Positions 30,040 to 38,337 of a stretch of 64,000 nucleotides of DNA are shown here, piece after piece. The DNA is from Bradyrhizobium sp. CER78 (GTDB lineage: Bacteria > Pseudomonadota > Alphaproteobacteria > Rhizobiales > Xanthobacteraceae): assembly GCF_029846235.1 (NCBI RefSeq), contig NZ_JARVWP010000014.1, forward strand, positions 130,041-194,040. Reading direction: 5' to 3'. Numbering within the stretch: position 1 is the first letter of the stretch; each line of letters begins with the position of its first letter. The notes beneath the pieces were generated by a model. The model was not told the origin of the DNA, ran no database searches, and saw only the letters and a list, made by a program, of their open reading frames with translations. A program made the translations under genes and the position numbers.

Positions 30040-31164
30040 ATGAAGATCGCCGTTGCCAAGGAAATCGATCCGTCCGAGCCGCGGGTTGCGGTTTCGCCGG
30101 ACACCATCAAGAAGTTCAAGGCGCTCGGCGCCGAAGTCGCGGTCGAGCCTGGCGCGGGCATCAAGTCGGGCCTGCCTGATTCGGAGCTCACCGCGGCGGG
30201 CGCCACCGTCAGTGCCGATGCGCTCAAGGACGCCGACATCATCATCAAGGTGAAGCGGCCCGAGGCCTCCGAACTCTCCAAATACAAGCGCGGTGCGCTG
30301 GTCATCGCGATCATGGACCCCTACGGCAACGAGGCCGCGCTGAAGACGATGGCCGATGCTGGCGTCTCCGCCTTCGCGATGGAATTGATGCCGCGCATCA
30401 CCCGCGCCCAGGTGATGGACGTCTTGTCCTCGCAGGCCAATCTGGCCGGCTACCGCGCGGTGATCGAGGGCGCCGAGGCCTTCGGCCGCGCCTTCCCGAT
30501 GATGATGACCGCCGCCGGCACCGTGCCGGCCGCCAAGGTGTTCGTGATGGGCGTCGGCGTCGCCGGCCTGCAGGCGATCGCGACCGCGCGGCGGTTAGGT
30601 GCCGTCGTCACCGCGACCGACGTCCGCCCCGCCACCAAGGAGCAGGTGGAATCGCTCGGTGCGAAATTCCTCGCCGTCGAGGACGAGGAGTTCAAGAACG
30701 CGCAGACCGCCGGCGGCTACGCCAAGGAGATGTCCAAGGAGTACCAGGCCAAGCAGGCTGCGCTGACCGCCGAGCACATCAAGAAGCAGGACATCGTGAT
30801 CACGACCGCGCTGATCCCGGGCCGTCCGGCGCCGAAGCTCGTCACCGGCGAGATGGTGAAGTCGATGAAGCCCGGCTCCGTGCTGGTCGATCTCGCGGTC
30901 GAGCGCGGCGGCAATGTCGAGGGCGCCAAGCCCGGCGAGGTCGTCGAGACCGATGGCATCAAGATCGTCGGCTACACCAATGTCGCCGGCCGCGTTGCGG
31001 CCTCGGCCTCGGGGCTCTACGCACGCAACCTGTTCTCGTTCATCGAGACGATGGTCGACAAGGCCAGCAAGGCGCTCGCGGTCAATTGGGACGACGAGCT
31101 GGTGAAGGCCACCGCGCTGACCAAGGACGGCGCCGTCATCCATCCCAACTTCCAGCCGAAGTAA
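30040..31164 (+). CDS. pntAA: NAD(P) transhydrogenase subunit alpha 1 (PntAA)
   Basis: The NAD(H)-binding subunit (dI) of the proton-translocating transhydrogenase, 374 residues. It begins MKIAVAKEIDPSEPRVAVSPDT, the alanine-dehydrogenase-like N-terminus, with VMGVGVAGLQAIATARRLGA as the Rossmann glycine motif and ATDVRPATKEQVESLGA. In alphaproteobacteria the alpha chain is split into PntAA and PntAB, as here. The operon order is pntAA-pntAB-pntB with short gaps. GGAGGGCCC precedes the ATG. Confidence 0.96.
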   Translation: MKIAVAKEIDPSEPRVAVSPDTIKKFKALGAEVAVEPGAGIKSGLPDSELTAAGATVSADALKDADIIIKVKRPEASELSKYKRGALVIAIMDPYGNEAALKTMADAGVSAFAMELMPRITRAQVMDVLSSQANLAGYRAVIEGAEAFGRAFPMMMTAAGTVPAAKVFVMGVGVAGLQAIATARRLGAVVTATDVRPATKEQVESLGAKFLAVEDEEFKNAQTAGGYAKEMSKEYQAKQAALTAEHIKKQDIVITTALIPGRPAPKLVTGEMVKSMKPGSVLVDLAVERGGNVEGAKPGEVVETDGIKIVGYTNVAGRVAASASGLYARNLFSFIETMVDKASKALAVNWDDELVKATALTKDGAVIHPNFQPK

Positions 31165-31175
31165 GGAGAGAAGCC

Positions 31176-31493
31176 ATGGAGCATCTCGCGCAGGCCGTCG
31201 ATCCGTTCGTGTTCCGGCTGTCGATTTTCGTCCTCGCCGTGTTCGTCGGCTATTTCGTGGTGTGGTCGGTGACCCCCGCGCTGCACACGCCGCTGATGAG
31301 CGTAACCAATGCGATCTCGTCGGTGATCGTGGTCGGCGCGCTGCTCGCGGTCGGCGTCGGCATGGTGTCGAGCGGCTCGGGCTGGGCCCGCGGCTTCGGC
31401 TTCATCGCGCTGATCTTCGCCTGCGTGAATATCTTCGGCGGCTTCCTGGTCACCCAGCGCATGCTGGCGATGTACAAGAAGAAAGCCAAGTAA
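31176..31493 (+). CDS. pntAB: NAD(P) transhydrogenase subunit alpha 2 (PntAB)
   Basis: A 105-residue membrane subunit with three predicted helices (about 14-35, 41-62, 70-92). The sequence DPFVFRLSIFVLAVFVGYFVV and TPLMSVTNAISSVIVVGAL match the transmembrane dII part of the split alpha chain. AAGGAGAG lies just upstream of the ATG at 31176, 11 bp after pntAA. It carries half of the proton path with PntB. Confidence 0.95.
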   Translation: MEHLAQAVDPFVFRLSIFVLAVFVGYFVVWSVTPALHTPLMSVTNAISSVIVVGALLAVGVGMVSSGSGWARGFGFIALIFACVNIFGGFLVTQRMLAMYKKKAK

Positions 31494-31537
31494 CGGCAAC
31501 CACCTCGGGGTGAGTTAAGAATTTGGGGGGACCTGAG

Positions 31538-32935
31538 ATGAGCGCCAATCTCTCTGCACTGTTGTATCTCGTGGCGGGGGTGCTGTTCATCCTGTCGCTG
31601 CGCGGCCTGTCGAGCCCGGCGTCGTCGCGCCAGGGCAACATGTTCGGCATGATCGGCATGGCGATCGCCGTCGGCACCACGCTGGCGAGCCATCCGCCGG
31701 CCGGCGGCGTCGCCTGGCTGCTGGTGATTCTCGCGGTCGCGATCGGCGGCGGCATCGGCGCCGTGATCGCGCGGCGGGTGCCGATGACCTCGATGCCCGA
31801 GTTGGTCGCTGCGTTCCACTCGCTGGTCGGCATGGCCGCGGTGCTGGTCGCCGCCGGTGCGTTCTACGCGCCCGAGGCGTTCGACATCGGCACGCCCGGC
31901 AACATCCATCCGCAGAGTCTGGTCGAGATGTCACTCGGCGTCGCGATCGGCGCGCTGACCTTCACCGGCTCGGTGATCGCGTTCCTGAAGCTCTCGGCGC
32001 GAATGAGCGGTGCACCGATCATCCTGCCGTTCCGCCACATCATCAACATCGTGCTGGCGCTGGCGCTGGTGTTCTTCATCGTCGGCCTCGTGCTGTCCGG
32101 CAGCGCGTTCGATTTCTGGATGATCACGATCCTGGCGCTGGCGCTCGGCGTGCTGATGATCATCCCGATCGGCGGCGCCGATATGCCGGTCGTGATCTCG
32201 ATGCTGAACTCGTACTCCGGCTGGGCCGCGGCCGGCATCGGCTTCACGCTCGGCAACTCGGCGCTGATCATCACCGGCGCGCTGGTCGGCTCGTCGGGTG
32301 CGATCCTGTCCTACATCATGTGCCACGCGATGAACCGCTCGTTCATCTCGGTGATCCTCGGCGGCTTCGGCGGCGAGACCGCGGCAGCCGGCGGCGGCAG
32401 CGGCGAGCAGAAGCCGGCCAAGCTCGGCTCGGCCGACGATGCCGCCTTCATCATGAAGAACGCCTCCAAGGTCATCATCGTGCCCGGCTACGGCATGGCG
32501 GTGGCGCAGGCCCAGCACGCGCTGCGCGAGATGGCCGACCTGCTGAAGAAGGAAGGCGTCGAGGTGAAATACGCCATCCACCCGGTGGCGGGCCGCATGC
32601 CCGGCCACATGAACGTGCTGCTGGCCGAAGCCAACGTGCCTTATGACGAGGTGTTCGAGCTCGAGGACATCAACTCGGAGTTCGCCCAGGCCGACATCGC
32701 CTTCGTGATCGGCGCCAACGACGTCACCAACCCGGCGGCGGAAGAGGACAAGACTTCGCCGATCTACGGCATGCCGGTGCTGCAGGTCTGGAAGGCCGGC
32801 ACCGTGATGTTCATCAAGCGCTCGCTGGCCTCGGGCTATGCCGGCATCGACAATCCGCTGTTCTACCGCGACAACACCATGATGTTGCTCGGCGACGCCA
32901 AGAAGGTCACCGAGAACATCGTCAAGGCGATGTAA
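31538..32935 (+). CDS. pntB: NAD(P) transhydrogenase subunit beta (PntB)
   Basis: A 465-residue subunit with about nine membrane helices (1-270) and a C-terminal NADP(H)-binding domain (dIII). The dIII signature is clear: IIVPGYGMAVAQAQHALREM, KYAIHPVAGRMPGHMNVLLAEA and IGANDVTNPAA. The enzyme uses the proton gradient to make NADPH from NADH. GGGGGACCTGAG precedes the ATG at 31538. An ATG at 31523 in the same frame is less likely. Confidence 0.97.
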   Translation: MSANLSALLYLVAGVLFILSLRGLSSPASSRQGNMFGMIGMAIAVGTTLASHPPAGGVAWLLVILAVAIGGGIGAVIARRVPMTSMPELVAAFHSLVGMAAVLVAAGAFYAPEAFDIGTPGNIHPQSLVEMSLGVAIGALTFTGSVIAFLKLSARMSGAPIILPFRHIINIVLALALVFFIVGLVLSGSAFDFWMITILALALGVLMIIPIGGADMPVVISMLNSYSGWAAAGIGFTLGNSALIITGALVGSSGAILSYIMCHAMNRSFISVILGGFGGETAAAGGGSGEQKPAKLGSADDAAFIMKNASKVIIVPGYGMAVAQAQHALREMADLLKKEGVEVKYAIHPVAGRMPGHMNVLLAEANVPYDEVFELEDINSEFAQADIAFVIGANDVTNPAAEEDKTSPIYGMPVLQVWKAGTVMFIKRSLASGYAGIDNPLFYRDNTMMLLGDAKKVTENIVKAM

Positions 32936-32947
32936 GGCGGGCGGCCA

Positions 32948-33151
32948 ATGGCGCTGAACCGGGAGTGGCATCGAGAACATCGCATGCCGCCCCTCGCTAC
33001 GCGCGAACAGCGCATCAAGTGGCATGTGATGCATGCGAATGTTTGCGCTTGCCGCCCCGTTCCCGACAGCATCAGGCTCGACGTCGAAAAACTGCTCAAT
33101 TCCAGGCGCAGGCCTGTCTCGGCGGCCGCCAAAAACCAAGGCCGGGACTAA
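32948..33151 (+). CDS. Small conserved-looking protein, WH-x-MH / CACRPVP type
   Basis: A 67-residue hypothetical protein 12 bp after pntB. It contains NREWHREHRMPPLATREQRI, then KWHVMHANVCACRPVP and ends basic. I recall similar short Rhizobiales proteins with a W-H...C-x-CRP(I/V)P pattern, suggesting a small cytosolic, possibly metal-binding, protein, but this is not certain. No strong Shine-Dalgarno sequence; translation may be coupled to pntB. Confidence 0.55.
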   Translation: MALNREWHREHRMPPLATREQRIKWHVMHANVCACRPVPDSIRLDVEKLLNSRRRPVSAAAKNQGRD

Positions 33152-33235
33152 AAATTGCGAAAACAACCCCATGCAAAGTAGCAATGGGGGGTCTCACATT
33201 ACCCGACACACTAAACCTAGAGCTGCAGGCGAGAT

Positions 33236-34054
33236 TTGCGCGTGGTTCTGACGATCCTGAAATGGCTGCTGATCGTCGCCGCGGTCGTCTATCTTGGTGG
33301 CCTCGCGGTGCTGTACGTCAAGCAGCGCGAATTGCTGTTTCCGATCCCGCCGGTCGGGCGCACTGCGCCGGCAGCCGCCGGCCTTCCCGCAGCCGAAGAG
33401 CACGTGCTGACCACCGCCGACGGCGAGAAGGTCATCGTCTGGCATGTGCCGGCCAAGCCGGGCCGGCCCGTCGTGCTGTTCTTTCCCGGCAATGGCGATT
33501 TCCTCGCCGGCCGCGTGGCGCGCTTCAAGGGCATCATCGCCGACGGCACCGGGCTGGTGGCACTGTCCTACCGCGGCTACGCCGGCTCGAGCGGATCTCC
33601 GAGCGAGCAGGGGCTGCTGCAGGATGCCGCAGCGGCTTATGCGTTCACCACCGCGCGGTACCGCGCCGAGCAGATCGTTGCCTGGGGATTTTCGCTCGGC
33701 ACCGGCGTCGCGGTCGCGCTCGCCGCCGAGCACCCTGTCGTCAAACTGATCCTGGAGGCGCCGTACACGTCGACGGCCGACGTCGCCGGCGCGCACTTCT
33801 GGTATGTGCCGATCAGCCTGCTGATGCGGGATCAATTCCACTCCGACCGGCGAATCACCGGTGTCACCGTGCCGCTTCTAATCATGCACGGCACCGATGA
33901 TCCGGTGATCCCGATCGCCTTCGGCGAGCGCCTGTTCGGTCTCGCCCATGAGCCCAAGCAGTTCGTGCGTCTGCCCGGTGGAGGGCACGACAATCTGGAC
34001 GATTTCGGTGCGATGGGAATTGCGCGGCGATTTATCGACGCCGCAGGAGGCTGA
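33236..34054 (+). CDS. Membrane-anchored alpha/beta hydrolase
   Basis: A 272-residue hydrolase of the ABHD-like type. A single N-terminal helix (about 5-25, LTILKWLLIVAAVVYLGGLA) anchors it. The nucleophile elbow is GFSLGTG, the acid is in HGTDDPVIP and the His in GGGHDNL, so the triad is complete. The oxyanion segment is FFPGNGDF. The start is TTG at 33236; GTG at 33242 is an alternative. Substrate unknown. Confidence 0.85.
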   Translation: MRVVLTILKWLLIVAAVVYLGGLAVLYVKQRELLFPIPPVGRTAPAAAGLPAAEEHVLTTADGEKVIVWHVPAKPGRPVVLFFPGNGDFLAGRVARFKGIIADGTGLVALSYRGYAGSSGSPSEQGLLQDAAAAYAFTTARYRAEQIVAWGFSLGTGVAVALAAEHPVVKLILEAPYTSTADVAGAHFWYVPISLLMRDQFHSDRRITGVTVPLLIMHGTDDPVIPIAFGERLFGLAHEPKQFVRLPGGGHDNLDDFGAMGIARRFIDAAGG

Positions 34055-34108
34055 CGGCGCCGATTGTCTGTCGCATAATCGGGGTTACTGAAGTGAGGGG
34101 ACCCCACG

Positions 34109-35206
34109 ATGAGCGCACACGGACCGATGCCGCGGTCGGCCTGGCTGTATCCTGTTCTGGCGGTGCTGTTGTTTGCCGCGGTCTCGGCCTCCGGCTACAG
34201 CTTTGCGCCATCGGCCGCCGGCTGGGTGTTCGCGGCCGTGCTGCTGGTGATTTTGTTCGGCACCGTGTTTGCGGCCGTCCATCATGCCGAGATGATTGCC
34301 GAGCGGATCGGCGAGCCCTTTGGCACGCTGCTCCTGACGCTCGCCGTGACCATCATCGAGGTGGCGCTGATCTCGACCATCATGTTGGGCGACACGCCGG
34401 CGCCGACGCTGGCGCGCGACACCGTGTTCGCCGTGGTGATGATCGTCTGCAACGGCCTGGTCGGGCTCTGCATCTTCATCGGCGGCATCCGCTACCGTGA
34501 GCAGGATTTCCAGATCACCGGCGCCAACCTTTACCTCAGCGTGCTGTTCGTGCTCGCGACCATCACGCTCGACATGCCGAATTTCACGCTGACCGCGCCC
34601 GGCCCGATCTATTCCACGGCCCAGCTCGCCGTGATCAGCGTCGTGACGCTGCTGCTCTATGCGGTGTTCCTCTACACCCAGACCATCCGCCACCGCGATT
34701 ACTTCGTCAGCGGCGCCAATGAGGCGGCGGCGCATGGCGAGGTGATGTCGGACCGCATGACCGCGATCAGCGTGGCCCTGCTGCTGGTGTCGTTGCTGGC
34801 GGTGGTGCTGCTGGCCAAGAAATTCTCGCTGGTGGTCGACGTCGTCACCGTCAAGATCGGTGCGCCGCCGGCCTTTGCCGGCCTGGTGGTGGCGGCCCTG
34901 ATCCTGCTGCCGGAGAGCGTTGCCGCAGTGTCGGCGGCGCGCAAGAACGACCTGCAGAAGAGCATCAACCTCGCGCTCGGCTCCTCGATCGCGACCATCG
35001 GGCTCACGGTTCCCGCCGTGGCCCTTGCCGCCAATGTGCTCGACAAGCAGCTGGTGCTCGGGCTCAGCAACCAGCATATGCTGATCCTGCTGCTGACTTT
35101 CATGGTCAGCATGCTCACCTTCGGAACCGGCCGCACCAACATCCTGTTCGGGCTCGTTCACATGGTGGTGTTCGCGGTGTTCGTGTTCATGGTTTTCGTG
35201 CCGTAG
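34109..35206 (+). CDS. Calcium/cation:proton antiporter, ChaA/y4hA-like
   Basis: A 365-residue inner-membrane antiporter of the CaCA superfamily with about eleven helices. The two inverted alpha-repeats are visible: LTLAVTIIEVALISTIML and VVAALILLPESVAAVSAARK followed by LGSSIATIGLTVPAVALAANVL, with the acidic residues of the ion path present. It resembles ChaA and the rhizobial y4hA transporter. The ATG at 34109 follows TGAGGGGACCCCACG. It exports Ca2+ or Na+/K+ in exchange for protons; the ion preference is not readable. Confidence 0.85.
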   Translation: MSAHGPMPRSAWLYPVLAVLLFAAVSASGYSFAPSAAGWVFAAVLLVILFGTVFAAVHHAEMIAERIGEPFGTLLLTLAVTIIEVALISTIMLGDTPAPTLARDTVFAVVMIVCNGLVGLCIFIGGIRYREQDFQITGANLYLSVLFVLATITLDMPNFTLTAPGPIYSTAQLAVISVVTLLLYAVFLYTQTIRHRDYFVSGANEAAAHGEVMSDRMTAISVALLLVSLLAVVLLAKKFSLVVDVVTVKIGAPPAFAGLVVAALILLPESVAAVSAARKNDLQKSINLALGSSIATIGLTVPAVALAANVLDKQLVLGLSNQHMLILLLTFMVSMLTFGTGRTNILFGLVHMVVFAVFVFMVFVP

Positions 35207-35240
35207 TGCATGATCCGCTCAAACAAGAAACTCGGAGAAA

Positions 35241-35531
35241 ATGACGATGCTCAGCGCCAAATCGGATGTGCAGGTGGATACGGCGGAGGTTCGCGTGACC
35301 GAATGGCGGCTCGCGCCGGGCAGTGCCACCGGCCACCACACCCATGAGATGGATTACGTCATCGTTCCGATCACGGCCGGGGAAATGACCATCGTGGCGC
35401 CGAACGGCGAGCGCTCGAAGGCGCAGCTTGGGGCCGGCAAGTCCTATTTCCGCAAGGCCGGGGTCCAGCACGACGTGCTGAACGAGACGGCCAGCGAGAT
35501 CGTGTTCCTCGAGGTCGAACTCAAGCCCTGA
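35241..35531 (+). CDS. Cupin domain protein
   Basis: A 96-residue single-domain cupin. The first motif is visible as GHHTHEMDYVIVPITAGE (metal-binding His and Glu) and the second as GKSYFRKAGVQHDVLNET. CGGAGAAA lies before the ATG at 35241. Substrate unknown. It follows the antiporter by 34 bp and may be cotranscribed. Confidence 0.85.
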   Translation: MTMLSAKSDVQVDTAEVRVTEWRLAPGSATGHHTHEMDYVIVPITAGEMTIVAPNGERSKAQLGAGKSYFRKAGVQHDVLNETASEIVFLEVELKP

Positions 35532-35781
35532 CATGGCGCTTAACCCTGCGCGCGCCGAATGCCTGCTCCGAGCCGGAGCGGTTGTGGAAATTCATAACCC
35601 GTTAACGGCTGCACGATGAATTAAGAGGCGGATGCGGCCTGCGCAGGGGGCGCCTCCGCTGAAACCAAAGTGACACCAAAGGTGACGTCGGAACGGGGGT
35701 TTGCCACCGATCCGACGCAGTTGATCCCTGAATGTGCCTCAAAGTTCCAGCATGAAATAACGGGGTGGGGAGTGGCAGGTC

Positions 35782-36678
35782 ATGCTGAGTTACCTGAAGA
35801 AATTTGTGATGGACATCTTACCCTCGGTGGCAGCGACCATCATCGGGGCATACATCGTCAATCACTACATCGTGGCCAAGCCGGACGCGCCGGCGGCCGC
35901 AGCCTTGACCGCCGCCGTTGATCCCAAAGCCGATCCGAAAGCCGCCGCCAAGCCCGCCACCGTGGTCAGCAGCCTCCCGGAAGCCGGCGTGAAGGCCAAG
36001 GGCATGTCCGAGCGCACGCTGATCGAGCGGTCGGCGTCGGAGAAGGCCACCGTCACCGAGAAGCCCGCCGAGAAATCCGCCGACCAGAAGTCTGACGCTC
36101 CGGCCGATACCGCCAGCATCCCCGCCGACACCCGCCATCACCCGGCGGCGCCGAAGGCGGTCGCAAAGGTGACGCCCGCCGCGCCGCAGCCGGCCGCGCC
36201 CGCCACGTCGGCCGCGCCAGTCGAGGCCGCCGCCACGCCGGAGGAAAACCGCGACGCCAACGACCTGGCGCGCGCCGCCATCGAGCGGCTGCGCAAGGAG
36301 CGTCCGCAGGAAGCGGCGCGCTCCCAGGACGCCACGCGCTCTCAGGATGCGGCGCGTACCGATGTTGCCCGCCTGCCTGACGCGCAGCGCCCCACTGCTT
36401 CGTCGGCGATCCGGCCGTTGCCGCCGCCGATCATGGTGTCGAACCCGTCCAGCGACAACGCCGATCAATCCTCGCAGCCGCGTCCGCCCTATGCCGCCAA
36501 TGCGCAGGATTCGAACCGCCTGACGCCGCCGGCCGACATTCCGGTGCCGGTGATCCAGGCGCCGCTCGACCTGCGCGCCGACGCGGCGATGGCTGCGCCG
36601 AAGAACGAGCACACCTCGGTGACCGACGACATGTTCTCCGGCATGAAGTCGATGTTCCACGCCGTTCTGCCGAAGTAA
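35782..36678 (+). CDS. Ala/Pro-rich membrane-anchored protein of unknown function
   Basis: A 298-residue protein with a short cytoplasmic start and one helix (about 9-31, VMDILPSVAATIIGAYIVNHYIV), followed by a long Ala/Pro/Lys-rich low-complexity stretch with no domain I recognise (DATRSQDAARTDVARLPDAQ repeats at about 185-215). The C-terminus (TSVTDDMFSGMKSMFHAVLPK) looks conserved and amphipathic. Possibly an envelope spacer. GGTGGGGAGTGGCAGGTC precedes the ATG. Confidence 0.75.
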   Translation: MLSYLKKFVMDILPSVAATIIGAYIVNHYIVAKPDAPAAAALTAAVDPKADPKAAAKPATVVSSLPEAGVKAKGMSERTLIERSASEKATVTEKPAEKSADQKSDAPADTASIPADTRHHPAAPKAVAKVTPAAPQPAAPATSAAPVEAAATPEENRDANDLARAAIERLRKERPQEAARSQDATRSQDAARTDVARLPDAQRPTASSAIRPLPPPIMVSNPSSDNADQSSQPRPPYAANAQDSNRLTPPADIPVPVIQAPLDLRADAAMAAPKNEHTSVTDDMFSGMKSMFHAVLPK

Positions 36679-36706
36679 GCGTCCCGCTGAAGCAAGCCTG
36701 AGATTA

Positions 36707-37001
36707 GAGCGCGATCAGCTTTGATTGAATCGGCTTGGCGCGGTCTTGGTTCACCTCTCCCGCGCGACTCGGGTCCACCCGAGTTGCGCTCTTTCTGTTT
36801 GCCGAAGTCGGATAAATCCGACTTCGGGTGGGGAGAGGTCGGATTGCGCCTGGCGATGCGAAGCATCGTCCAGTGCAATCCGGGTGAGGGCTCTTGCTCT
36901 CTCGATAGACCGTCACCCCTCACCCGATTTGCTGCGCAAATCGACCTCTCCCAAGGGAGAGGTGGACTTTCGACGCCGTTATAGCTCAACCTGATCTCAT
37001 C
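36707..37001. repeat. Mosaic palindromic repeat, copy A
   Basis: A 295-bp dispersed repeat with paired arms TTCACCTCTCCC and GGGAGAGGTGGA near its ends, an apical hairpin at about 36841-36880 and a second internal hairpin ATTTGCTGCGCAAAT. Relative to copy B it carries an extra insertion (36761-36831) made of two perfect palindromes, ACTCGGGT-CC-ACCCGAGT (36768-36785) and a 12-bp stem with an AA loop (36803-36828). No coding capacity is supported. Copies B (41703-41937) and C (56048-56211) are related. Confidence 0.85.
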
Positions 37002-37006
37002 CAGCT

Positions 37007-37663
37007 TTAGCCGCCGGTGCGCGCCAGCCCGCTGCGCGCGCTGCCGTCATTCGGCCGCAGCGCGAGCACGCGATTGTACGACGCCGCCGCCTTGGCCTTG
37101 TCGCCGAGCCGCTCATAGGCCTGGCCCCGGGCGCTCCACGCCGCAACATTGGTGGGATCGGCCTGCACGGCCTCGTCGAGGTCGGTGGCGGCCTGCTTGG
37201 CCTTGTCGAGCGCGAGGTAGCTGGTGGCGCGGCCGACCAGCGGCTCGGCCTTCTGCGGCGACAGCCCGCTGGCCGCCGTGAAATCGTCGATCGCCTGCTG
37301 ATGTTGCCCGCGGCCTTGATAGATCAGGCCACGGCCGTACAGCGCCTGGATGTTGTAGGGGTCGGAGGTCAGCGCCTGCTCGAACTCCGCCTGCGCTTCG
37401 TCGACCTTGCCGGAATGCGCCAGCACCTGGCCGCGCGTGGCGTGATCCTTGGCGCTGTTGACGTCCTGCGGCGTGATGGTGTCGGCAGCCGGCTTGTCGG
37501 CCGTGGCGGCTGGTTTCGGCTTGTCGTCCGAGCCCCATGAACCGAGGTCGAAGGAGCAGCCCGCAAGCGGTAGGCCGAGAGCTACTGCGATGAAGAGTTG
37601 CGCCGCGCGACGGTAGCGCGGTGGTGCCGGAAAGAGTGGGCGGGGTGCCGGAGCATCCGTCAT
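37007..37663 (-). CDS. TPR-repeat lipoprotein
   Basis: A 218-residue lipoprotein. The signal region (about 18-35) ends in the lipobox LPLAGC, so the mature Cys starts CSFDLGSWG. Four TPR units follow (about 70-205), for example GQVLAHSGKVDEAQAEFEQAL and GLIYQGRGQHQQAIDDFTAA. The start at 37663 is chosen because it gives a normal signal length; the frame is open to 37720. It is probably periplasmic or inner-face outer-membrane. Role unknown. Confidence 0.85.
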   Translation of the reverse strand: MTDAPAPRPLFPAPPRYRRAAQLFIAVALGLPLAGCSFDLGSWGSDDKPKPAATADKPAADTITPQDVNSAKDHATRGQVLAHSGKVDEAQAEFEQALTSDPYNIQALYGRGLIYQGRGQHQQAIDDFTAASGLSPQKAEPLVGRATSYLALDKAKQAATDLDEAVQADPTNVAAWSARGQAYERLGDKAKAAASYNRVLALRPNDGSARSGLARTGG

Positions 37664-37711
37664 GCAAAATGCTCTTGCCGGTAATCTTGCATGGGTACCC
37701 TGGAACGCGGC

Positions 37712-37747
37712 CTGCTTCAAAACGACAACGCGGGCCCGTGGCCCGCG
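37712..37747 (-). terminator. Intrinsic terminator after rpsU
   Basis: CGCGGGCC-CGT-GGCCCGCG (37729-37747) is an 8-bp stem. Read on the minus strand it is followed by TTGTCGTTTTG, a T-rich tract. Confidence 0.7.
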
Positions 37748-37776
37748 CTGTTAGACTTCCAGATCGGCAAAACGGT

Positions 37777-38073
37777 TCAGCGGGGGCCGCGACCAGCGCC
37801 AGCACCACCGGGACGGCCGCCGCGGTCGCCACCGGGACCAGCGCCGAACACCGGCTTGGGCTTCATCGGCAGCAAGCCTTCACGCTGCAGCTTCTTGCGC
37901 GCCAGCTTGCGAGCGCGGCGCACGGCTTCGGCCTTTTCGCGAGCCTTCTTCTCAGAGGGCTTTTCGTAGTGACCGCGGAGCTTCATCTCGCGGAAAATGC
38001 CCTCGCGCTGCATCTTCTTCTTCAGCGCCTTCAGGGCTTGGTCGACATTGTTATCGCGGACGAGAACCTGCAC
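37777..38073 (-). CDS. rpsU: Small ribosomal subunit protein bS21
   Basis: A 98-residue ribosomal protein of the 30S platform, needed for initiation. The core VQVLVRDNNVDQALKALKKKM, MKLRGHYEKPSEKKAREKAEAVRRAR is typical. The start is GTG at 38073, which begins exactly at the conserved N-terminus and has AGAGGATG upstream. In-frame ATG codons further upstream would add a non-conserved 30-residue extension. The C-terminal 25 residues form a Gly/Pro/Arg-rich tail (GAGPGGDRGGRPGG), longer than in the usual 70-residue form. Confidence 0.93.
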   Translation of the reverse strand: MQVLVRDNNVDQALKALKKKMQREGIFREMKLRGHYEKPSEKKAREKAEAVRRARKLARKKLQREGLLPMKPKPVFGAGPGGDRGGRPGGAGAGRGPR

Positions 38074-38337
38074 GCGGCATCCTCTTTTGAATTGATCGGT
38101 TCGGAATTCTGGCGAGGTGAAGGGGCGGCAAAAGGCCTGCCTCTTAACCCTAGGCGCGCGCATGTATCAGACAAACGCGCAGATGTCCACCGGTCGAGTG
38201 ACTTTCGGGCCTAGTAAAGCCACGAAATGGGGCGAAAATGCCTTTGTGCGGCCCTGATTTGGGTGATTTGGCGCCCGGTTGAGGGCCGCTCCCGGCGTTT
38301 TGGATGACCCGGGCATTGGAAATAGGGGAGATGGCAC

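Noticed and set aside
33160..33195. Hairpin CCCCATGC...GCAATGGGG after the pnt operon as a terminator
   Set aside because: One bulge and no T-tract after it; too weak to call.
35533..35619. 28-codon ATG frame just after the cupin stop
   Set aside because: No Shine-Dalgarno sequence and no recognisable pattern; chance open frame.
36707..37001. Large palindromic repeats as insertion sequences
   Set aside because: No transposase frame, no target duplications seen; better described as dispersed palindromic repeats.
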